Virus record (IMG/VR): IMGVR_UViG_3300005917_000003
Span: 1 to 46,675 of that record
DNA length: 46,675 bases
Source: a virus
Direction: 5' to 3' (one strand)
Positions 14,060 to 20,782 of the stretch are shown piece by piece. The notes under the pieces were generated by a model, which worked only from the letters and a program-made list of their open reading frames with translations, did not search any database and was not told the DNA's origin. A program made the position numbers and the translations under genes. Numbering within the stretch: the first letter of the stretch is position 1; every line of letters begins with the position of its first letter.

Positions 14060-15238
14060 ATGAAAATATCAAAGATAAAACTAAACAAAGACAACCCCAG
14101 ACTGATAAAGGATGAGCGGTTCAAGAGACTTATTGACTCCATTAAGGACTTCCCTAAGATGATGTCGCTCCGTCCCATCGTAATAGATGCAGAAGGTACG
14201 ATACTAGGCGGTAATATGCGATATAAGGCACTCAAAGAGTTAGGATATAAAGACATCCCAGATGACTGGGTGAAGCAAGCACAGGAGCTTACAGACGATG
14301 AGCGTGAAAGGTTCATAATAGAAGACAACGTTCCTTTTGGTGATTGGGATTGGACTATACTAGAAAGCGAATGGGATCAAGATAAACTCATAGAGTGGGG
14401 CCTGGAGCTTCCTGACGATTGGGGAAGTGAACCAGAAGAAGGATTAACGGATGATGATGCTATCCCAGATGAGGTAGATCCGATATGTAAACTTGGAGAC
14501 CTGTGGCAACTCGGAGATCATAGGTTGCTCTGTGGCGATAGCACAAAGGCCGAAGATGTTGAAAGACTAATGGACGGGGAGAAGGCGGATATGGTGTTTA
14601 CAAGTCCTCCATATAATGCAGGAAAGACGCCAACAGAATTAAAGGCTGGTAAAAAATCGAAGTATCTAAACGACCTAGATAATAAAAGCAGTACAGAATA
14701 TCTTTCACTATTAGAGTCATCAACTCTTATAGCTTTAGAATATTGTCAATATGTGTTTGTAAATGTACAGAGTTTATCTGGTAATAAATTATCATTAATT
14801 GACTTTCTTTATGATATGAAGTCGAAATACGCAGAGACTATTATCTGGGATAAGCAAACAGCACAACCGGCTATGGCTGAGAATGTTCTAAACTCTCAGT
14901 ATGAGTACATACATTGTTTTAGCCAAAAGTCAAACCGCCATATTGGCACAAGGTATTTCAGGGGAACACTATCTAATGTAATAAATATCAGCAAACAGTC
15001 AGAGAATAAGATAAAAGAGCATAATGCTATATTCCCAACTAGCCTTGCATTGCACTTTGTAGAAAATTTTAGCGACTCATCAATATATGATCCGTTTATT
15101 GGGTCAGGCACAACCCTAATTGCTTGCGAAAAACTATCTCGCAAATGCTACGGCATGGAACTTGATCCACACTACTGTGATGTGATAATAAAACGATGGG
15201 AAGACTTCACAGGAAATAAGGCAGTTAAACAAAAATAA
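14060..15238 (+). CDS. ParB-like domain fused to DNA methyltransferase
   Basis: 392 residues. Residues 1-65 form a ParB/Srx-type domain (DNPRLIKDERFKRLIDSIKD; LRPIVIDAEGTILGGNMRYK with the GG.xR motif). A linker is followed by a methyltransferase with TSPPY at 181-185 and DPFIGSGTT near 344-352. ParB-methyltransferase fusions are common in phages next to the terminase. The enzyme probably methylates N6-adenine or N4-cytosine in phage DNA before packaging. Whether the ParB part hydrolyses CTP, cuts DNA or only recognises sequence is not visible. It precedes the terminase genes by 13 bases. Confidence 0.88.
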   Translation: MKISKIKLNKDNPRLIKDERFKRLIDSIKDFPKMMSLRPIVIDAEGTILGGNMRYKALKELGYKDIPDDWVKQAQELTDDERERFIIEDNVPFGDWDWTILESEWDQDKLIEWGLELPDDWGSEPEEGLTDDDAIPDEVDPICKLGDLWQLGDHRLLCGDSTKAEDVERLMDGEKADMVFTSPPYNAGKTPTELKAGKKSKYLNDLDNKSSTEYLSLLESSTLIALEYCQYVFVNVQSLSGNKLSLIDFLYDMKSKYAETIIWDKQTAQPAMAENVLNSQYEYIHCFSQKSNRHIGTRYFRGTLSNVINISKQSENKIKEHNAIFPTSLALHFVENFSDSSIYDPFIGSGTTLIACEKLSRKCYGMELDPHYCDVIIKRWEDFTGNKAVKQK

Positions 15239-15251
15239 AACAATAATAGAA

Positions 15252-15626
15252 ATGGGAAGACCAGGAGGAGCACCAGAGAACTTGAAGCCATGCAAGAAAG
15301 GTGAAACGAATAACCCAAATGGCAGACCGAAAGGAAGACGCAATATGTCTACTATTCTAAAGGAGATGTTGTGTGAGAAGATAGATGTTATCATTGACGG
15401 GAAGAAGGTAAAGAGGGAGTTCCAGGATGTCATTATAAGGAAGCTGCTAAAGAAGGCAAACGATGGGGATATAAAAGCCATCATAGAGATATTCGACAGG
15501 ATGGAAGGAAAATCCAAGCAGTCAATGGAAGTAATTATGCCCGAAAGGCAGATAATAGAAACCAGCGAACCCCTATTTGATGATCCAGAATACAACAGCA
15601 GTCGACAAGATAAAGACCCTGACTAA
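15252..15626 (+). CDS. Putative terminase small subunit (DUF5681-like)
   Basis: 124 residues. The N-terminus LKPCKKGETNNPNGRPKGRR is the DUF5681 motif ('GNPxGRPKG') found in proteins directly upstream of large terminases. The rest is helical (VIIRKLLKKANDGDIKAIIE), and it overlaps the large-subunit gene by 47 bases. DNA recognition for packaging is inferred from order and basic N-terminus, not from a proven fold. Confidence 0.7.
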   Translation: MGRPGGAPENLKPCKKGETNNPNGRPKGRRNMSTILKEMLCEKIDVIIDGKKVKREFQDVIIRKLLKKANDGDIKAIIEIFDRMEGKSKQSMEVIMPERQIIETSEPLFDDPEYNSSRQDKDPD

Positions 15627-16752
15627 AAAGAAGCGGGTTGTTCAGGGCGGGACATCAGCAGGGAAGACGATAGCTATTCTAGTTTGGCTTATATCGTATG
15701 CAGCTAAGTATCCCCGTAAGGAAATATCAGTCATCTCAGAAACTATCCCGCATCTTCGCAGAGGAGCATTAAAGGACTTCCTGAAGATTATGGCTGAAAC
15801 AAAGCAATTCAAAACAAGCAGCTATAACAAGTCGTTAATGAAGTATATCTTTGCGAATGGATCATACATTGAGTTCTTTTCAGCAGACCAGGAAGGTAGA
15901 TTAACAGGAGCAAGGCGGGATGTTTTATACATCAATGAAGCCAACAACGTTAACTGGCAAGCGTATCATCAGTTAGCGATAAGAACCAACGAGATTATCT
16001 GGATAGACTTCAACCCTGTTAGTGAGTTCTGGGTCCATACGGAGCTTCAGAGAGACGAAGATACCGAAACCCTTATACTCACCTACCTTGATAACGAAGT
16101 GCTGAACGATAGCATCAAACACGATATAGAACAAGCAAGGGAGAAGGCAAAGGACTCAAGTTACTGGGCGAACTGGTGGATGGTTTACGGATTAGGGATG
16201 GTCGGAAAGATCGAAGGACTGATCTACACAGACTGGCACCAGATCAACGATGCAGAGTTTCCCTTCAATGATACTCAGTTCTTTGCAATAGACTGGGGTT
16301 TCTCTAATTCTCCTACCGTGATGATAAGGATCGTATTCAAGAAGGATTGTGTCTATGTCCATCAGGAAATCTACCAGACAGGATTGAGTAACGCTGTACT
16401 GATTAACATGATAAAGAGTCTAGGAGTTAGAAGGGAATTGATAATAGCTGATAGCGAAAACCCAAAGGATATATCTGAACTGGCAGACAACGGTCTGAAT
16501 GTAAAAGGCTCAATCAAGTTTCCAGGATATGTAAATAAAGCCATTGAGAACCTACAAGCGAAGAAGATATATGTAACCAAGTCAAGTACAAACCTGATAA
16601 AGGAACTGAGAAGCTATACCTGGATGTACGATAAAAAGAAAAACGAATACATCAACACCCCTGTAAAGGAACACGATCACGCTTTAGATGCGATGAAAGA
16701 CGCTTGTTATATACTAGGACATTCGATACGAAAGATTAAACAACACAACTGA
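15580..16752 (+). CDS. terL: Terminase large subunit
   Basis: 390 residues; ATG at 15580 (a TTG is one codon upstream). Walker A is GGTSAGKT (about residues 23-30) and the Walker B region is DVLYINEAN (about 111-119). The C-terminal RNase H-like nuclease shows FFAIDWGFSNSPTVM, IIADSENPKDI and HDHALDAMKDA with the acidic residues expected. This is the phage DNA-packaging ATPase and nuclease of the Terminase_3 type, pumping DNA into the prohead through the portal at 18461. It overlaps the small subunit. Confidence 0.95.
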   Translation: MIQNTTAVDKIKTLTKKKRVVQGGTSAGKTIAILVWLISYAAKYPRKEISVISETIPHLRRGALKDFLKIMAETKQFKTSSYNKSLMKYIFANGSYIEFFSADQEGRLTGARRDVLYINEANNVNWQAYHQLAIRTNEIIWIDFNPVSEFWVHTELQRDEDTETLILTYLDNEVLNDSIKHDIEQAREKAKDSSYWANWWMVYGLGMVGKIEGLIYTDWHQINDAEFPFNDTQFFAIDWGFSNSPTVMIRIVFKKDCVYVHQEIYQTGLSNAVLINMIKSLGVRRELIIADSENPKDISELADNGLNVKGSIKFPGYVNKAIENLQAKKIYVTKSSTNLIKELRSYTWMYDKKKNEYINTPVKEHDHALDAMKDACYILGHSIRKIKQHN

Positions 16753-16822
16753 TGAAAGGATACACCACTAAGGACTGCTATCTCGTAAAGGTTTTATGAT
16801 GATAATAAAGAAAGGAAAAACC

Positions 16823-17068
16823 ATGAAAAAGAAGGATATGAAAGTAGTTTGGAAAAGAGAAGAAGATTCGTTTTATAGGTATGACAACATTGCATGGTAT
16901 GGTAAATACCGTATTGGGTTTATACAGAACCGTTCAGGTGGATTCGGCTGGTTCGCATTAGGCATGGAGTTCTATGAAGACACGGATACTATTGAGAACG
17001 CAAGGAAGAATATAGAGGAGTACTTCCATGAATTTAGAGTGTATATAGCAAAAGGAGATACCAAATGA
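16823..17068 (+). CDS. Hypothetical protein (81 aa)
   Basis: The ATG at 16823 is chosen because AAAGAAAGG lies just upstream; an earlier ATG at 16796 would add MMIIKKGKT. Tyr/Trp-rich (VVWKREEDSFYRYDNIAWYG) and beta-rich, with a helical C-terminus. Unknown function. It lies between the terminase and a small membrane protein. Confidence 0.6.
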   Translation: MKKKDMKVVWKREEDSFYRYDNIAWYGKYRIGFIQNRSGGFGWFALGMEFYEDTDTIENARKNIEEYFHEFRVYIAKGDTK

Positions 17069-17208
17069 AAAAGAAAGACATGTTTCTCGTCAGCATCGCA
17101 GTCTTATTCTCACCTATGATCTTCACCGTTCTATTCTTGTGGTGGCTCGGACTATGTATATTCACATTACTAGGATATATATTTAAACCTTTAAAGCGAA
17201 AGATATGA
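17065..17208 (+). CDS. Small membrane protein (47 aa)
   Basis: ATG at 17065 (ATGA overlap) encodes MKKKDMFLVSIAVLFSPMIF followed by a second hydrophobic run (LFLWWLGLCIFTLLGYIF) and a basic end KPLKRKI. Two closely spaced membrane helices or one long one. A holin-like role cannot be excluded, but better holin candidates lie in the lysis region. Confidence 0.6.
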   Translation: MKKKDMFLVSIAVLFSPMIFTVLFLWWLGLCIFTLLGYIFKPLKRKI

Positions 17209-17417
17209 CATTAAAAGCAACACCATTACAGACTGAAGCAGAACTTCTAGAATCAAAAACACCTAATCATAAGGCAAATAGTCAAGAGCTTATCGACCTT
17301 GCTTTCTATTTAGAGGGAATGTATAAGGGTCAGGGTAATCTGTTACCATTAGGGACAATACATCTTGAAAACCTTTGGGCTGTTATTAAGGTAATGCAAG
17401 AGAAGGAAAGATGCTGA
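17205..17417 (+). CDS. Hypothetical protein (70 aa)
   Basis: Helical protein (ELIDLAFYLEGMYKGQGNLL) of unknown function; the last gene before the terminator at 17466. It overlaps the membrane-protein gene by ATGA. Confidence 0.6.
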   Translation: MTLKATPLQTEAELLESKTPNHKANSQELIDLAFYLEGMYKGQGNLLPLGTIHLENLWAVIKVMQEKERC

Positions 17418-17465
17418 AACCTTTGAAAGACATGAGGGGATGACCTCTGTCAAATAAAAGCCGTA

Positions 17466-17497
17466 AGCAGGGGCAGGGGTAACTCCCTGCTTTTTTG
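17466..17497 (+). terminator. Rho-independent terminator
   Basis: AAGCAGGG and CCCTGCTT can pair around a 12-base loop, or the inner GCAGGG and CCCTGC around a 6-base loop, followed by six T's. It ends the terminase operon and insulates it from the virion promoter 130 bases downstream. Confidence 0.85.
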
Positions 17498-17507
17498 TTT
17501 CTATGTA

Positions 17508-17532
17508 GGAACAAAACACCGCATTTTGTTTC
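17508..17532. repeat. Inverted repeat between terminator and virion promoter
   Basis: GGAACAAAA (17508-17516) and TTTTGTTTC (17524-17532) are complementary apart from one G-T pair, around a 7-base loop. The rest of 17498-17624 holds no ORF. It could be an operator, an RNA hairpin or part of a minus-strand terminator. Confidence 0.4.
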
Positions 17533-17624
17533 TATCTGTAAACATTAGCCTTTATTTTCAGGATTAAAATGTAAACACAGGACTGCTCTAAAATCTCACA
17601 ACCCTTTCATACTTAATCGAATAT

Positions 17625-17665
17625 AAAATAACACTTTACAAGCAAGGCGATATTAGTTATATTTA
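17625..17665 (+). promoter_or_regulatory. Promoter P3 of the virion operon
   Basis: AAAATAACACTTTAC (17625-17639), an 18-base spacer, then TATATTTA (17658-17665), one base off TAnnTTTG. The upstream 17 bases are identical to P2. The transcript start near 17669 leaves a leader of about 20 bases before the structural gene at 17690. Confidence 0.75.
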
Positions 17666-17689
17666 AGTCAAACCTTAAACATATTTGAT

Positions 17690-18301
17690 ATGAGCTTAAC
17701 TTGCACTTGCCCCACAGCGACATCTATTAGCAACATTACCGCTATCACTTGTCCAGAGAATGTCGGTCAGATCCAGAAGATGGTATTTGCCCGAAGCATT
17801 GACATAGCAGACGTTGCCACTGCCATCCTGGCTTTAACGTGGACTAACTTGTTTGCTGCTGCCGATGACACTCACGCTGTACCTACCCCGTTGATTGATA
17901 ACCCCGTTATTGAATTTGGAGCGATCATCACAGTAGGATCAGGAAACGAAGTTAGAAACGGCATCCCGAAGGTAGTTGGATCAGAGCCAACTAAGTTCTC
18001 CTTTACCTTACGTACATTCCCAGTAGCTACGATAAGGAGTATGAAAGAACTGATGTGTGAGCCTGACCTTGAGGTTATCTTTGTAAATGAAGATGGCTAC
18101 TTGATTCACACGGTAGACGCTGCAACAGGGATACTTGTTGAAGGATTCCCAGTTAGTGAGTACTGGATCTCTGATAAGAAGATTGGCGGATTCAACGCAC
18201 TTGATGAACACATGATGGAGTTCTCAATGCCTGAGAATTGGAGCGACTATCTTACTATCACAGACCCCACAGCGAACTTCAACCCTTTAACCGATTGGTA
18301 A
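17690..18301 (+). CDS. Probable virion structural protein (tail-tube candidate)
   Basis: 203 residues beginning MSLTCTCPTATSISNITAIT and rich in beta-forming residues, with CPENVGQIQKMVFAR. It is the first gene of the virion operon, with its own promoter and terminator-insulated start, as expected for an abundant structural protein. No other gene between capsid and tape measure looks like a major tail protein, so tail tube is my first guess. The fold is not proven; a head decoration protein is the alternative. Confidence 0.6.
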   Translation: MSLTCTCPTATSISNITAITCPENVGQIQKMVFARSIDIADVATAILALTWTNLFAAADDTHAVPTPLIDNPVIEFGAIITVGSGNEVRNGIPKVVGSEPTKFSFTLRTFPVATIRSMKELMCEPDLEVIFVNEDGYLIHTVDAATGILVEGFPVSEYWISDKKIGGFNALDEHMMEFSMPENWSDYLTITDPTANFNPLTDW

Positions 18302-18513
18302 TGGCTAAGAAGAAAATTCTGATGAGGGGTTCTGTAAGCGGTACAGAGCAGATGGTAGATTTGCAATATGCCCAGAGAATCCTTCAATGGCAAGAGAGCC
18401 ACCCGAAGAATGAGGTTTGGGAACTCGTTGGAGATGAATACATATTTGACACTGGGACAAATGAACTTAAGCGAAACACAAATAAGCGATCTACTTCAGA
18501 ACCCACAACATAA
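18301..18513 (+). CDS. Hypothetical virion-operon protein (70 aa)
   Basis: Starts MAKKKILMRGSVSGTEQMVD at the ATG directly after the previous stop. Basic at both ends and mixed alpha/beta. Its last 53 bases overlap the portal start. Unknown; a small head or tail accessory protein is likely from position. Confidence 0.6.
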   Translation: MAKKKILMRGSVSGTEQMVDLQYAQRILQWQESHPKNEVWELVGDEYIFDTGTNELKRNTNKRSTSEPTT

Positions 18514-20143
18514 GAGGGAGCTAGAAGCATCAGAGCTACACCATAGGAGGCTGTCGTTTCATTCAGATGTTATACTGAAGAAGCTTCATGCCTCTCGGTA
18601 TGTAGATACGTTCTTTATGTGGATCTCAGAGTTACTGCCAGAAGATAAGAAGAACCGTGTAGAGTCAATGATGAGCTATCCATTAGCAACTAACGAGCTT
18701 ACGAAGGATATATTCATGGCTCTTGAAAGGGTTTGGTACGCTAAGGACTACGTTGAAAAGTATGTGTTTGCTTCGGATGAGTACGAGAGTGATTTCACCT
18801 TGTATCTAAAGAGCTTAAACACTAAGCACCTGTGGCAAGTGGAATCCTGGTCAGCTTTAAAGACCTCAATAGATTCGGTTGTTGTGGTAGACCTTCCAGA
18901 GATTCAGCTAACAGACAGACCAGAGCCGTACTTTTACTTCATCCAACCGAGTGAGATCATTGATATGAAGGTTGATGAGGTGAACGACATGGAGTACATC
19001 ATCTTCAAGCATAAGGACTCTGAAGGTAATATAGTCTTGTTAGTTTATGATTCGATCTCCATGCGAAAGTATGAATACGAAGACCGAAAGAAAGGTGCTT
19101 TGTTGGCAGATGTTCAACATGGATTAGGATACTGTCCCGCTAGGATGTTCTGGAGTGATAAGCTACAAGATGGAAACTACATCAACAAGCGAAGCCCTAT
19201 CACAGACTCGTTAGGGGATTTAGACTGGCTGCTGTTCTTTAAGACCTCAAAGAAGCTCTTAGATATGCACGCTGCCTATCCTATCTACATCACTTATGAG
19301 ATAGAGCAAGACAATGAGAGTGAAGATAAGCCCACGTGGTGGGAAGGTCAGGAGAAGGCAACAACACACAAGGGTAAAGGTTTAATGGGGGCTGGATCGT
19401 TTATGACAGTACCGCCTCCGCTAACGGGTCAGGCTGATATGATGGCAAACCCTGTCCAGGTAGTACCAGCAGAGATCGAAGCGTGCCAGTACTCGGTTGA
19501 AGAAACCACTCGCTTAGAGTTAGACATATACACCTCAAGCGTGGGTGCAAGTGGGGAGTTGCTAGAGAATGAAGCTGTAAACGAAAAGCAAGTCGAAGCA
19601 GCATTTAAGAGTAGGGAAGAAGTGCTGATGAATATCGCAAGGAACTACCAGCAGATCATGTGCTGGACTTACTCCACATTGGCAAGGTTAAGATATGACA
19701 TCTTCTTTACCGAATGTTTAGTAGACTTCGGTGAGGACTTCTACCTAGAGACTGCCGAAGCGTTAATGGAAGCTTATTCCAACGCAAAGGAGAAGGGGGT
19801 TAATAGTTTAATCCTTGACACTATGAATGAGAAGATCAACGATGTAGCCTTTAAGCATAGAAAGAAAGACAGAGAGAGGGCAGAGATATACAAACATTTA
19901 GATCCGTTCCCTGAATTAACAACTCAGGAGGTAATGGAGATGAAGGATGTTCTCGACCCGATTGACATTAGAATAAAGATCAACCTATTGAAATACATAA
20001 GAATGTTTGAGCTTCAGTTTGGTGATATGATTGACTTCATCCCAAACAACTTTGAGCAGAAGATTACCAATATAAACCTAAAAATTCAAGAGTATGCAAT
20101 GCAACAAAAATCCGAATTACAGCCTCAAGGAGACAGAGCTTGA
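18461..20143 (+). CDS. Portal protein
   Basis: 560 residues from the ATG at 18461 (MNLSETQISDLLQNPQHKRE), preferred over further in-frame upstream codons that overlap the previous gene more. The body has portal-like features: HGLGYCPARMFWSD, FIQPSEIIDMKVDEV, a long wing region, then a helical stem (VNEKQVEAAFKSREEVLMNI) and crown. Length is typical. It forms the dodecameric channel in the capsid vertex through which the terminase at 15580 pumps DNA and to which neck proteins bind. Confidence 0.85.
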   Translation: MNLSETQISDLLQNPQHKRELEASELHHRRLSFHSDVILKKLHASRYVDTFFMWISELLPEDKKNRVESMMSYPLATNELTKDIFMALERVWYAKDYVEKYVFASDEYESDFTLYLKSLNTKHLWQVESWSALKTSIDSVVVVDLPEIQLTDRPEPYFYFIQPSEIIDMKVDEVNDMEYIIFKHKDSEGNIVLLVYDSISMRKYEYEDRKKGALLADVQHGLGYCPARMFWSDKLQDGNYINKRSPITDSLGDLDWLLFFKTSKKLLDMHAAYPIYITYEIEQDNESEDKPTWWEGQEKATTHKGKGLMGAGSFMTVPPPLTGQADMMANPVQVVPAEIEACQYSVEETTRLELDIYTSSVGASGELLENEAVNEKQVEAAFKSREEVLMNIARNYQQIMCWTYSTLARLRYDIFFTECLVDFGEDFYLETAEALMEAYSNAKEKGVNSLILDTMNEKINDVAFKHRKKDRERAEIYKHLDPFPELTTQEVMEMKDVLDPIDIRIKINLLKYIRMFELQFGDMIDFIPNNFEQKITNINLKIQEYAMQQKSELQPQGDRA

Positions 20144-20384
20144 TTCGTACCATTTACTATTGACGTTTAAAATTCATAGGGCAAAGGAGAAGGTCTATGA
20201 GGAACAAAAGAGAAAAGTGATTGTAAGCAAGAAGGACTTTCAGCAGATGAGAAAGCCAGAATCACAATCGGCTTGTGGATGGACTGAGTTAGTAATCCTT
20301 CACGATCCAACGATTAAGCCAGTACCCATCGAAACAGATGATCTGGCATTGAAACCAGGTAAACCATTAAAGAAAACAAAATGA
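20094..20384 (+). CDS. Hypothetical protein (96 aa)
   Basis: Overlaps the portal 3' end by 50 bases; a later start is possible. Residues 24-60 are a basic helix (IHRAKEKVYEEQKRKVIVSK) and the C-terminus is Pro/Lys-rich. Unknown function. It overlaps the following signal-peptide gene by 4 bases. Confidence 0.6.
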   Translation: MQCNKNPNYSLKETELDSYHLLLTFKIHRAKEKVYEEQKRKVIVSKKDFQQMRKPESQSACGWTELVILHDPTIKPVPIETDDLALKPGKPLKKTK

Positions 20385-20782
20385 AAAAGCTAATTCTTAT
20401 TTTAATCATGCTCCCATTCTTTGGGTTAGCTCAATCGGGAGCAAGACTGCACTATGACCAGTTAGTGACAGCAGACACCATAACAGCGGATACAGGTTAC
20501 ATATTAACCACTTCGGCTGATTATACGTATTTCCTGAATATGTCATGGGCTAGTACGACAACTTCTACAACTACTGTAACCTTGCAGACAACGGGAAACA
20601 ACGGATCAAGCTGGATCGCTGCTCCTGGATTCTCTGCCATAACTTTAAACTCGGTATCGGGCGAGACGGCATGGCAAGGGGCTTATATGCCAGGATATAA
20701 ATACAGGATGTATGTAGATGTAACGGCAACCGAAACGATAATCGTTAACGCATGGTACACCTTAAAAGTAAGACCACGGTGA
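20381..20782 (+). CDS. Secreted-type beta-sandwich protein (133 aa)
   Basis: The N-terminus MKKLILILIMLPFFGLAQ is a classic Bacteroidetes signal peptide with probable cleavage after the AQ. The mature part is a Thr-rich beta protein (TTTVTLQTTGNNGSSWIAAP ... YKYRMYVDVTATETIIVNAW). The same pattern occurs twice in the 23410 protein. Lying in the head operon it is probably a capsid-associated or host-surface protein, but the signal peptide is odd for a component assembled in the cytoplasm. Confidence 0.75.
   Translation: MKKLILILIMLPFFGLAQSGARLHYDQLVTADTITADTGYILTTSADYTYFLNMSWASTTTSTTTVTLQTTGNNGSSWIAAPGFSAITLNSVSGETAWQGAYMPGYKYRMYVDVTATETIIVNAWYTLKVRPR

Noticed and set aside
16752-16799. 15-codon ORF directly after the terminase
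   Set aside because: Too short and with no distinctive composition; overlap alone is not enough.
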